Source: Loktanella gaetbuli (GTDB lineage: Bacteria; Pseudomonadota; Alphaproteobacteria; Rhodobacterales; Rhodobacteraceae). From it: a stretch of DNA of 64,000 nucleotides. The DNA is taken from positions 62,001-126,000 of the forward strand of contig NZ_JAJATZ010000007.1 of NCBI RefSeq assembly GCF_020531945.1. Reading direction: 5' to 3'. Under the pieces are notes generated by a model. That model searched no databases and was not told the DNA's origin. It saw nothing but the letters and a program-made list of their open reading frames with translations. Below, in pieces: positions 9,493 through 17,720 of the stretch (its first letter is position 1; every line of letters starts with the position of its first letter). A program made the translations under genes and the position numbers.

Positions 9493-9607
9493 GGCAATTC
9501 CTAACATCTGTGGCGGGCGTTGCGGTATCGGCGTTGTCCTTAACGTCCATAGGCCGCATTGTCGCCCTTTAACGCTATCATAAGGCGAGAGCCGGACGGG
9601 TCTAGGC

Positions 9608-10486
9608 ATGAATCATCTCAACGTATCGCTGTCGGCAGGTTTGTATCTGGTCGCGACACCCATCGGCACGGCGCGGGACATCACGTTGCGGGCGCTGGAT
9701 ATCCTTGCCAGTTGCGACATGATCGCGGCCGAGGACACCCGCACGGCGCGCAAGCTGATGGAGATTCACGGGATTCCCCTTGGGGATCGGCGGATCATCG
9801 CATTTCACGATCACAGTAGTGACGCCGCGGTGGCCCGTCTGGTCAACGCGATCCGGGACGGTGCATCGCTGGCCTGTGTGTCCGAGGCGGGCACGCCGCT
9901 GATTGCGGACCCCGGGTTCGAACTGGCCCGTGCCGTGCGCGCGGCGGGCCTGCCGGTCACGGCCGCCCCCGGCCCGTCTGCGGTGGTTACAGCGCTCAGC
10001 GTCGGTGACCTGCCGACCGACCGATTTGCGTTTTGCGGTTTTCTGCCCGCGGCACCTGCGGCGCGGCTGGCAGAGCTGGTGGACCTGCGCGATCTGCCGT
10101 TCACGCTTGTTTTTTATGAATCACCCAAACGCATTCATGATTTCTTAGCTGCTGCGCGCGATGCTCTGGGAAGTGATCGTCAGGCAAGCGTCTGCCGGGA
10201 ACTGACCAAAAAATTCGAGGAGGTGTCGACGGGTCGCTTGTCAGACCTGGTCGATGCTTTTGATGGCCGCAACGTGAAGGGCGAAATCGTGGTTCTGATC
10301 GGCCGTGCGGGTGCTGTCGCGGTCGTCGAGGCCGATATCGAGGTTGCCTTGCGACAGGCAATGCAGACCATGCGGGTCAAGGATGCGGCCACGGCAGTTG
10401 CCGGCGCGATGGGCCTGCCCCGCAGGCAGGTCTATCAGACGGCACTGCAACTGGGAAAGGATGAGGACGATGCAGGCAACCAGTGA
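9608..10486 (+). CDS. rsmI: 16S rRNA (cytidine(1402)-2'-O)-methyltransferase
   Basis: This 292-residue SAM-dependent methyltransferase of the tetrapyrrole-methylase fold modifies C1402 of 16S rRNA. The diagnostic start LYLVATPIGTARDITLRAL and AAEDTRTARKLM are present, followed by SEAGTPLIADPG and FYESPKRIHDFL. The gene opens a forward operon with yraN and gshB, overlapping yraN by 17 bp. This order is common in Rhodobacterales and other proteobacteria. Confidence 0.96.
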   Translation: MNHLNVSLSAGLYLVATPIGTARDITLRALDILASCDMIAAEDTRTARKLMEIHGIPLGDRRIIAFHDHSSDAAVARLVNAIRDGASLACVSEAGTPLIADPGFELARAVRAAGLPVTAAPGPSAVVTALSVGDLPTDRFAFCGFLPAAPAARLAELVDLRDLPFTLVFYESPKRIHDFLAAARDALGSDRQASVCRELTKKFEEVSTGRLSDLVDAFDGRNVKGEIVVLIGRAGAVAVVEADIEVALRQAMQTMRVKDAATAVAGAMGLPRRQVYQTALQLGKDEDDAGNQ

Positions 10487-10856
10487 TCGGACGCGGCAAC
10501 ACCGGGGGCGGTGCAACCACCTGGCGGGTGAGGCTGCGGAACATTCAGTGGCGATGGCCTATGATCGACGTGGCTGTGCGACGGCGGCCCGGCGCTGGCG
10601 TGGTCAGTCTGGTGAAATCGACCTGATCGTGCGGGACGGCGACACCATCGTTTTCGTCGAAGTCAAAAAGAGCCGCAGTTTCGCGCAGGCCGCCGCCCGT
10701 GTCACGCGACGACAGGCTGACAGAATCTGCCGTGCCGCGATGGAATATGTGGCAGGTGAACCCACCGGACAGCTGACCAGAATGCGATTCGATGTCGGTC
10801 TGGTCGATTCGGTCGGTGCCGTGCGCATCGTGCCGAATGCATTCGGTGGTTGGTAA
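10470..10856 (+). CDS. yraN: YraN family protein (UPF0102, endonuclease-like)
   Basis: This protein of about 128 residues carries the core of the PD-(D/E)XK nuclease fold: RWRGQSGEIDLIVRDGD followed by VFVEVKKS. The aspartate, glutamate and lysine of the usual catalytic set are visible. The ATG at 10470 was preferred because GGAAAGG lies 9 bp upstream, whereas the ATG at 10461 abuts that site. The family's substrate is unknown. It overlaps the end of rsmI and precedes gshB, so it is almost certainly co-transcribed with them. Confidence 0.9.
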   Translation: MQATSDRTRQHRGRCNHLAGEAAEHSVAMAYDRRGCATAARRWRGQSGEIDLIVRDGDTIVFVEVKKSRSFAQAAARVTRRQADRICRAAMEYVAGEPTGQLTRMRFDVGLVDSVGAVRIVPNAFGGW

Positions 10857-10924
10857 CGCGCCATTGCCGACCGCCCCTGCCTGCGCCATATCCCCATCAG
10901 GACCCGCACGCAGGAGCAGTGACC

Positions 10925-11869
10925 ATGTCGTTGAAAATCGCCTTTCAGATGGACCCGATCGGGCCAATTGATATCACCGCAGACAGCACCTTTCGGATCG
11001 CAGAAGAGGCGCAGGCGCGGGGGCATCATTTGTTCTACTACACGCCGGACCGGATCGCGTTCGACACCGGGCGCGTGACGGCGCGCGGCTGGCCGCTGAC
11101 GGTCCGTCGTGAAAAGGGTAACCATTTCTCGCTGGGTGACGAGACAACCGTCGATCTGGCCGATTTTGACGTGGTTTGGCTGCGCCAGGATCCGCCATTC
11201 GACATGGGATATATCACGACCACCCATCTGCTTGACATGATTCACCCTGATACACTTGTGGTGAATGATCCGTTCTGGGTGCGTAACTACCCTGAAAAAC
11301 TGCTTGTCCTCGAATTCCAGGATCTCACGCCGCCCACGATGATTGCGCGTGACCTCGACACGCTCAAGGCGTTTCGGGCGACGCACGGCGATGTCATTCT
11401 CAAGCCGCTCTACGGCAACGGCGGTGCGGGCGTGTTCAAACTGGGCCAGTCTGACGGCAACCTTGCATCCCTGCACGAGCTGTTTTCCGGCATCAATCGC
11501 GAGCCGTTGATCATGCAGAAATTCCTGCCCGCCGTCACCAAGGGTGACAAGCGCGTCATCCTCGTCGATGGCGAACCTGTCGGCGCGATTAACCGCGTGC
11601 CGGCCGCAGGCGAGACGCGGTCGAACATGCACGTCGGCGGTCGTCCCGAAAAGGTGGAACTGACGGACCGTGACCGTGAAATCTGCGCGCGGATCGGGCC
11701 GCTGTTGCGCGAAAAGGGCCAGATTTTTGTGGGCATCGACGTGATTGGCGACTGGTTGACGGAAATCAACGTGACCTCGCCAACCGGAATTCAGGAACTC
11801 GAACGTTTTGACGGAACGAATGTCGCCGCCAAGATATGGGAAGCGATCGAGGCCCGTCGCCTAGCGTAG
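10925..11869 (+). CDS. gshB: Glutathione synthetase
   Basis: This 314-residue ATP-grasp enzyme joins gamma-glutamylcysteine to glycine, the second step of glutathione synthesis. It starts MSLKIAFQMDPIGPI, as expected for the family. Later come the RQDPPFDMGYI segment, the ATP-grasp loop KPLYGNGGAGVFKL, and metal- and substrate-binding INVTSPTGIQE near the C-terminus. AGGAG sits 8 bp before the ATG, so an upstream in-frame GTG is unlikely to be the start. Several other glutathione-related genes lie elsewhere in the window. It ends 9 bp inside the convergent DUF2125 gene. Confidence 0.97.
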   Translation: MSLKIAFQMDPIGPIDITADSTFRIAEEAQARGHHLFYYTPDRIAFDTGRVTARGWPLTVRREKGNHFSLGDETTVDLADFDVVWLRQDPPFDMGYITTTHLLDMIHPDTLVVNDPFWVRNYPEKLLVLEFQDLTPPTMIARDLDTLKAFRATHGDVILKPLYGNGGAGVFKLGQSDGNLASLHELFSGINREPLIMQKFLPAVTKGDKRVILVDGEPVGAINRVPAAGETRSNMHVGGRPEKVELTDRDREICARIGPLLREKGQIFVGIDVIGDWLTEINVTSPTGIQELERFDGTNVAAKIWEAIEARRLA

Positions 11870-12823
11870 GCGCGGGGCAGGGCCCAACGGCAGGGGGCCC
11901 AGCATCATGTCCCCCCCGGCAAATGTCAGCGGCAGTTGCAGATTGTCGCTGCCACCCGACAGCATCCGCAACCCGCTGGTCAGCGCAGGCAACAAGTTGG
12001 GTGGCACCACCCCCGCACCGTTCGCCAACGCAAGCATGTCGCGCCAGTTCGCCACCTGCAACAGGATGCGCCCGTCGGGATAACCGCCTGCATCAACCGT
12101 CACCTCGCCCGTGCCGCCCAGGCGCAGTGACCCCCAGCTCAGGTCGATTTCGCTGATCGTCAGGGTTTCGAGCAGCGGTGGTTGCGTCGGCGTTGTGCGG
12201 TCAAGTGGCCGGTCGAGGACCGCCGTGATGTCAGCGGTCATCTGTGCGGCCGTGTCAGGCAGCCCGGCCAGCGGCAGGACAGGCATGATATTGGCCAGAC
12301 TGACATAGCCTTCGTAGGTGTTGGCCGCCGGACCTGCTGCGCGCATCGCGATCAATGCCGCCCCCGTGGTCGCCTGCCAGCCTGCATCGGAACGGATGTT
12401 CAGGGTGGCCGCCTCAGCCGTCAGCGCCTCGAACGCGAGTGACGGCGAGGCCGCGACCTTGACGTTGGCGCGCAGGTTTTCCGAGCCGATCGCCAGCACC
12501 TGTTGGCCCAGGCGCAGCGTCTGCTCTGGTGGCAATGTGGCGATCACGCTGTTGGGCCGATAGCTGAGGGCTGCGGTCTGCACGACAGGGGCCCGCCATT
12601 CGACGAAATCGGACGGACTGCGCACAGCCACGTTCGTTGCGGTGACGTCGAACCGCGATGGAAACCCGGACTTGTCGAGCGTTTCGGCATCGATATCCCA
12701 GCCGCGTGTTTCGGCCGCACTCATCGCTGAGTCCAGTCCGCTGTTCAGACCCTGGGTGGCGATGAACCAATAACCCGAATAAAGCGCGCTCAGCGCCAGA
12801 ACCACAACCAACAAAGCCTTCAT
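11861..12823 (-). CDS. DUF2125 domain-containing envelope protein
   Basis: This 320-residue protein begins with a short basic residue and a hydrophobic segment (MKALLVVVLALSALYSGYWF), a signal peptide or membrane anchor. The remainder resembles the alphaproteobacterial DUF2125 family, with features such as SGFPSRFDVTATN and repeated beta-strand-like stretches. The function is unknown; an envelope location is inferred from the N-terminus. The start at 12823 was chosen because it yields the signal segment directly. It converges with gshB, overlapping by 9 bp, and diverges from chaC. Confidence 0.8.
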   Translation of the reverse strand: MKALLVVVLALSALYSGYWFIATQGLNSGLDSAMSAAETRGWDIDAETLDKSGFPSRFDVTATNVAVRSPSDFVEWRAPVVQTAALSYRPNSVIATLPPEQTLRLGQQVLAIGSENLRANVKVAASPSLAFEALTAEAATLNIRSDAGWQATTGAALIAMRAAGPAANTYEGYVSLANIMPVLPLAGLPDTAAQMTADITAVLDRPLDRTTPTQPPLLETLTISEIDLSWGSLRLGGTGEVTVDAGGYPDGRILLQVANWRDMLALANGAGVVPPNLLPALTSGLRMLSGGSDNLQLPLTFAGGDMMLGPLPLGPAPRLR

Positions 12824-12886
12824 GATCTCACCCTCGCCATCGCTGTCCCTGCGGTTTATAGCGCAGGCAAAGAAAGGACCACCCGC

Positions 12887-13417
12887 ATGAGTCTTTGGGT
12901 TTTTGGGTATGGATCGCTGTTGTGGAAAACCGGGTTCACCCCGGTGGAACAACGTCGTGCGGTGCTGCGCGATTATCACCGCAGTTTCTGCATGCTGTCG
13001 ATCCATCACCGGGGCACCGTTGCAGAACCGGGCCTTGTTCTGGCGCTGGATGCGGTGCCGGGTGCGATCTGCACAGGGGTGGCATTTCGCGCCGCCGACG
13101 CAGAGGCGGACGCCGTTCTGGCGATGCTGCGCGAACGCGAATTGATCTCTTCGGCCTATGTCGAACACGAGTTGACGCTGGAAACGGCTGAGGGACCTTT
13201 GAAATCGCTCGCTTATGTTATCGACCCGGCCCATGAACAATATGTGCAGCTGGATCTGGAAACACAGGCGCAGATGATCGCGCGGGCGGTGGGGGGCATG
13301 GGGCCGAACCCTGATTACCTGTTCAACACGGCGGCCCTGCTGGACCAGATGGGGATCGCTGATCCCGACATGGTGTGGCTGTCCACACGGGTCCGTGCGT
13401 TGATCGGGCAGGATTAA
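12887..13417 (+). CDS. chaC: Glutathione-specific gamma-glutamylcyclotransferase (ChaC family)
   Basis: This 176-residue protein opens with WVFGYGSLLWKTGF, the ChaC substrate-binding signature near residues 4-17. The catalytic glutamate of the fold lies in LRERELISSAY. Enzymes of this family break glutathione into 5-oxoproline and Cys-Gly in the cytoplasm. Its closeness to gshB puts a glutathione-degrading gene 1 kb from a glutathione-making gene, although they are not co-transcribed in sequence because DUF2125 lies between them on the other strand. Confidence 0.92.
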   Translation: MSLWVFGYGSLLWKTGFTPVEQRRAVLRDYHRSFCMLSIHHRGTVAEPGLVLALDAVPGAICTGVAFRAADAEADAVLAMLRERELISSAYVEHELTLETAEGPLKSLAYVIDPAHEQYVQLDLETQAQMIARAVGGMGPNPDYLFNTAALLDQMGIADPDMVWLSTRVRALIGQD

Positions 13418-13475
13418 TCGTTTCCAGCCTGTCATTTGCCCGTTAGGCTGCGCAAAACAGAGCAGGACCAGCCCC

Positions 13476-14639
13476 TTGTCCGAAGACCGCAAACCCAGGC
13501 TAGAACCACAGTTTTCCCAACCCGTCCGGCAGATCACGTCGATGTTGATCGTGCTGGCGCTGGTGGCGGCCGGTCTCTATGTCAGCTACCCGCAGATGCG
13601 CGGCATCTTTCTGTCGAACCCCTATCTGAACGGCGCGATCCTGTTGGTGTTCGTCATCGGCGTCTATTCGACCTTTGCGCAGGTCTATCAGCTGATGAAA
13701 TCCGTTGAATGGATCGAAGGCTTTGCCGCGGGCCGGTCCGGGCATCACCTGACCAAGGCCCCGTCGCTGCTGGCTCCGCTGGCGACATTGCTGCGATCGG
13801 TCGGCAAACGGATGCAGATCAGTGCCACGTCCAGCCGGTCGATCCAGGATTCCGTCGCACAGCGCATCGACGAGGATCGAGAGATCACGCGCTATATCGG
13901 CAATACGCTGATTTTTCTGGGCCTTTTGGGAACGTTCTATGGGCTCGCCACCACAGTTCCGGCGTTGGTGGACACCATTCGGTCCCTGTCACCGGCCGAT
14001 GGCGAAAGCGGTGAGGACGTGTTCGGCCGGTTGCAACAGGGACTCGAAAGCCAGCTTGGCGGCATGGGGACGGCCTTTTCGTCGTCACTTCTGGGACTGG
14101 CGGGGTCGTTGATCGTCGGTTTGCTGGAATTGTTCGCAGGCCATGGGCAAAACCGGTTCTACCGCGAGCTGGAGGAATGGCTGTCCACCATCACGCGTCT
14201 TGGGTTTGCGAGTGGCGAAGAGGGCAATAACGAGGACAGCGCGATGCTGTCCGCCTTTGCCGAACATATGGGCACGCAACTGGACGCGATGGAGGCGATG
14301 TTCGCCCGCGCCGAAAATACGTCACGCGAGGCGGATGAGCACCTCAGCCAGTTGGCGCGCACGATCGACCGTCTGGTGGATGCGCAACGGGGCACGGGAA
14401 CGGACGCAGCATTGCTGACCCGCATTGCCGAAGGCCAGGAACGCCTGATCGCCAAGCTGGAGGATGGCGGCGTCGACGGTCTGGATGCAGAAAGCCGGAT
14501 GCGCTTGCGGTCGATGGATACGCAGATGCTGCGCCTGACCGAGGAAATGGTGTCAGGCCGTCAGGAACTGATCGGCGAATTGCGCACCGAGCTGGCGCAA
14601 CTGACGCGGGCGATCCGACAGACCCGCAAGGAGGGCTGA
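13476..14639 (+). CDS. MotA/TolQ/ExbB-family proton channel subunit
   Basis: This 387-residue protein probably starts at TTG (13476-13478), with AGCAGGACC upstream. Hydrophobic segments lie near residues 20-37, 51-72, 141-162 and 197-221. The last two have the small-residue-rich pattern of MotA/TolQ/ExbB channel helices (LGLLGTFYGLATTVPAL and AFSSSLLGLAGSLIVGLLE). A C-terminal tail of about 165 charged residues follows, with predicted helical character. The next gene starts 1 bp after the stop codon and encodes the matching MotB-like partner. The cellular process it powers is unknown. Confidence 0.85.
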   Translation: MSEDRKPRLEPQFSQPVRQITSMLIVLALVAAGLYVSYPQMRGIFLSNPYLNGAILLVFVIGVYSTFAQVYQLMKSVEWIEGFAAGRSGHHLTKAPSLLAPLATLLRSVGKRMQISATSSRSIQDSVAQRIDEDREITRYIGNTLIFLGLLGTFYGLATTVPALVDTIRSLSPADGESGEDVFGRLQQGLESQLGGMGTAFSSSLLGLAGSLIVGLLELFAGHGQNRFYRELEEWLSTITRLGFASGEEGNNEDSAMLSAFAEHMGTQLDAMEAMFARAENTSREADEHLSQLARTIDRLVDAQRGTGTDAALLTRIAEGQERLIAKLEDGGVDGLDAESRMRLRSMDTQMLRLTEEMVSGRQELIGELRTELAQLTRAIRQTRKEG

Positions 14640-14640
14640 C

Positions 14641-16755
14641 ATGGCCCTGTCGCGCCGCAGTCAACGGATGAATTCGACGATTTGGCCCGGTTTCGTGGAT
14701 GCGATGACGGGGCTGTTGCTGGTTCTGATGTTCGTCCTCACGATCTTTATGGTGATCCAGTTCGTTCTGCGCGAAACGATTAGTGGTCAGGCGACGCAAC
14801 TGGATGAACTGGCAGGACAGATCGCGTCACTGACGACGGCGCTGGGCCTTGAACAATCGCTGACGGCGACGTTGACCGCCGACCTTGATCGGGCCAGTGA
14901 AACCGCCGATGCGCAGGCCAGCCGGATCGCAGCCTTGATCGGTGAACGCGACGCGGCTGCTGACGCGCTGGTTGCCGCACAAAACACCATTACCGGATTC
15001 GAGGCACAGGTCGCGGGCCTGCTCGCACAGCGCAGCGACCTGACGGCCCAGGTCGATGACCTGCAAAACCGCGAGGCCGCGCTGCTCAGCGAGCAGGAAC
15101 AGTTGAACCTCGCCCTTGCGACGGCGCGTGACGAGGTCGACGCACAGGCCGAGGCAGCGCGCCTCGCCGCTGCCCGACGCGAGGCATTGCAGGCGATGAT
15201 TGCTGATCTGGAACGTCAGACCGCCGACCAGGGCGCCCAGATTTCCGATCTGGAGGCAGCACAACTGGCGGATGCCGCGGCAGCCGAGGCGTTGCGGCAG
15301 CGGTTGTCGGATGCCGATGCGGAGCTGACGGCGATGACTCTCGCGCTTGAGGAACAGCGCCGGGAGGCCGAGGAAACCCTGACACTGTTGGCCGCGACGC
15401 GGGCTGCACGCGACGAGTTGGACATGAACCTGTCCGCTGCCCTTCTGGCTCAGCAGCAGGCCGAAGGCGATCTGTCGGCGGCGCTCTCGCAGGGCGATGA
15501 TCTGGATGCCCGGCTGGTTGCGGCATTGGCGCTACAGGAAAGCACGGCCGCCGAACTGGATGCGGCCCGGGCGGCGCTGGATGCCAGTCAGGCGCAGGCA
15601 GAGGACCTGACCGCACGGTTGGCGGCTGCCGCCATCGCAGGGCGACAGACCGAGGCGGAACTGGACAGCGCGCGCGCTGCACTCGACGCCGCACTTGCCG
15701 ATGGGGCGGCGCAACTGGACGACATTCAGGCGCAACTGGCCGCAGCCATCCTGGCGCAGCAGGCCGCTGAAACGCAGGCGGAAAACGCAGGCGCACGTTC
15801 TGCAACCCTTGAGGATCGTCTGGCCGAAGCGTTGCTGGCGCGGGATGAATTGTCCGCACAGGTGAACGCGCTGCGCGAGACGACAACGGTCGATGATCAG
15901 GAACAGGCAGACATCAACGCGCGTCTGGCTGCCGCACTTGCCGCGCGCACCGATGCCGAGAATCTGGCAGACCAGCAGTCTGCCGCGCTGGCCGAGGCCA
16001 ATCGCCGCCTGAGCGAGGAAGAGGCACAAAGCGCCGAGGCGCAGCGCCAGACCGCCCTGTTGAACGAACAGGTGGCGGCCCTGCGCACGCAAGTGGGCAC
16101 GCTGCAATCCCTGTTGAACGTCGCCAATCAGGACAGTCAGGACGCCGATGTGCAGATCGAGCAGCTGGGCGCACAGCTGAACACCGCGCTGGCGCGCGTC
16201 GCTGCCGAAGAACGCCGCCGCCGTGCACTGGAAGAGGCCGAGCGCACCCGGCTCGAGGCCGAGGCGGCCCGCCTCGCTGCCGAGGCGCAAAACCTCGAAC
16301 GATTCCGGTCGGATTTCTTTGGTCAGGTGCGCGAGGCTGTCGAGGGGCTGGCTGGCGTTCGGATCGAGGGCGACCGTTTCGTGTTCTCGTCAGAGGTGCT
16401 GTTCAACCCCGGATCGGCCACGCTCTCGCCCCAGGGCCGCGGCGAGATCGCGAATGTCGCCAGCCTTTTGCGCCAGATCGCATCCGATATTCCCGACAGC
16501 ATCGACTGGATCATCCGCGTCGATGGCCATACGGACAATGTCCCCCTGTCCGGCCAAGGCGAGTTTCTGGATAACTGGGAACTGAGCCAGGCGCGCGCCC
16601 TGTCGGTCGTCCGCTACATGGAGGATTTTCTGGGTATTCCTCCGACCCGGTTGGCGGCAAACGGGTTCGGGGAATTTCAGCCGATCAACAGCGCCGATAC
16701 ACCCGAGGCCCGCGCACAGAACCGTCGGATCGAGCTGAAACTGACAGAGCGTTAA
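14641..16755 (+). CDS. MotB/OmpA-like peptidoglycan-binding protein with very long coiled coil
   Basis: This 704-residue protein has one membrane helix near residues 20-43. Asp20, in PGFVDAMTGLLLVLMF, sits where MotB carries its proton-binding aspartate. An Ala/Glu/Gln-rich region follows from about residue 46 to 560, almost certainly one long periplasmic coiled coil. The C-terminal OmpA-like domain has VDGHTDNVPL, the NWELSQARA segment and NRRIELKL, which bind peptidoglycan in this family. Together with the preceding channel gene it forms a two-part ion-driven unit anchored to the cell wall. It is translationally linked (1-bp gap) to that gene. Confidence 0.85.
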   Translation: MALSRRSQRMNSTIWPGFVDAMTGLLLVLMFVLTIFMVIQFVLRETISGQATQLDELAGQIASLTTALGLEQSLTATLTADLDRASETADAQASRIAALIGERDAAADALVAAQNTITGFEAQVAGLLAQRSDLTAQVDDLQNREAALLSEQEQLNLALATARDEVDAQAEAARLAAARREALQAMIADLERQTADQGAQISDLEAAQLADAAAAEALRQRLSDADAELTAMTLALEEQRREAEETLTLLAATRAARDELDMNLSAALLAQQQAEGDLSAALSQGDDLDARLVAALALQESTAAELDAARAALDASQAQAEDLTARLAAAAIAGRQTEAELDSARAALDAALADGAAQLDDIQAQLAAAILAQQAAETQAENAGARSATLEDRLAEALLARDELSAQVNALRETTTVDDQEQADINARLAAALAARTDAENLADQQSAALAEANRRLSEEEAQSAEAQRQTALLNEQVAALRTQVGTLQSLLNVANQDSQDADVQIEQLGAQLNTALARVAAEERRRRALEEAERTRLEAEAARLAAEAQNLERFRSDFFGQVREAVEGLAGVRIEGDRFVFSSEVLFNPGSATLSPQGRGEIANVASLLRQIASDIPDSIDWIIRVDGHTDNVPLSGQGEFLDNWELSQARALSVVRYMEDFLGIPPTRLAANGFGEFQPINSADTPEARAQNRRIELKLTER

Positions 16756-17720
16756 TTCAGCACGATTTCGGATTTCAGGACTGCCAGACGTCGGTCGTCG
16801 CGGAACAACTCGACCAGACCAATATGCAGGCCCGGTTGCCAACCACCGGGCGGCGTGCGTCTGCCGCCTGCCCGGAACAGCTGCGCCTGTGTCCGTTCGA
16901 GGGTCTGCACATTTTCGAATATCGGTTCCATGTCAGGGCCGATGATCGTCAGGCGCAACTCGTCGCCCGCGCGCGCGCCGAACATATATCCCCACAGCAC
17001 CAACGCATCAGAGGTCGTCGTCAGATCATCGGCTGCAGCGTTGCCCGCCTTGATCGCGTCATAGGAAGGTACGGCGTCGCTGAAACCGGCTGCGATGATC
17101 CCGCCGGGGGGCGTTGGCGTGACATCCGACCACAACCAGTCCTGTTCGGGGGCGTCGCAACTGATCACGCCATCAGGATCGTAGGGATCAACGACCTGAC
17201 CGTTCTGCCGTACGGACAGGTGCAAGTGCGGAAACTGGGTTTGACCTGACAGGCCGACCTGCCCCAACGGGGTGCCAGCAGTAACCAGGTCGCCGTTGGC
17301 GACACTGATCGACCCTTGGGCCAGATGGCAATACTGGGTTTCCCAGCCGTTTTCATGACTGATGACAATACCATTCCCGCATTCCCGCCCGGATACGTCC
17401 GGGGCCGTCACGTCGACTTGCAAGGCGTCTGCCATGCCGTCGCGCACCCCTGTGACGACACCGTCGGCTGCGGCCAGCACGTCCACGCCAGCGGCCTGTG
17501 CCGCCAGCGATGGCAGGGCGAAATCCGTGCCCTTGTGCCCGTCATAGGTCAGGCTGCCGCAGCGAAAATCAGACGCGCCTGCCGTCGGGTCGTGATCCAC
17601 GACCTGCTGAATGTGGCAGTCGACGCCAAGATCACAGTCTATCGGTTGCGCCAATGAAAAATCCCCCGCAGCCGATGTGGCTGCGAGGGACAATATCGCA
17701 ATGGTCGCAGGCCGGATCAT
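16752..17720 (-). CDS. M23 family peptidoglycan endopeptidase-like secreted protein
   Basis: This 322-residue protein has a cleavable signal peptide (MIRPATIAILSLAATSAAG). The LytM/M23 core is present, with zinc-ligand motif HKGTDFA and, later, HLHLS, so it is probably catalytically competent. A further domain of about 130 residues with beta character follows. Family members cut peptide cross-links in peptidoglycan. Its ATG overlaps the clpA stop by 4 bp on the same strand, so it may be co-transcribed. It converges with the MotB-like gene, also overlapping by 4 bp. Confidence 0.9.
   Translation of the reverse strand: MIRPATIAILSLAATSAAGDFSLAQPIDCDLGVDCHIQQVVDHDPTAGASDFRCGSLTYDGHKGTDFALPSLAAQAAGVDVLAAADGVVTGVRDGMADALQVDVTAPDVSGRECGNGIVISHENGWETQYCHLAQGSISVANGDLVTAGTPLGQVGLSGQTQFPHLHLSVRQNGQVVDPYDPDGVISCDAPEQDWLWSDVTPTPPGGIIAAGFSDAVPSYDAIKAGNAAADDLTTTSDALVLWGYMFGARAGDELRLTIIGPDMEPIFENVQTLERTQAQLFRAGGRRTPPGGWQPGLHIGLVELFRDDRRLAVLKSEIVLN

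Noticed and set aside
13476..16755. Zorya anti-phage system
   Set aside because: The pair is MotA/MotB-like, but the long coiled coil is in the MotB-like rather than the MotA-like subunit, and no ZorC, ZorD or ZorE gene is nearby.
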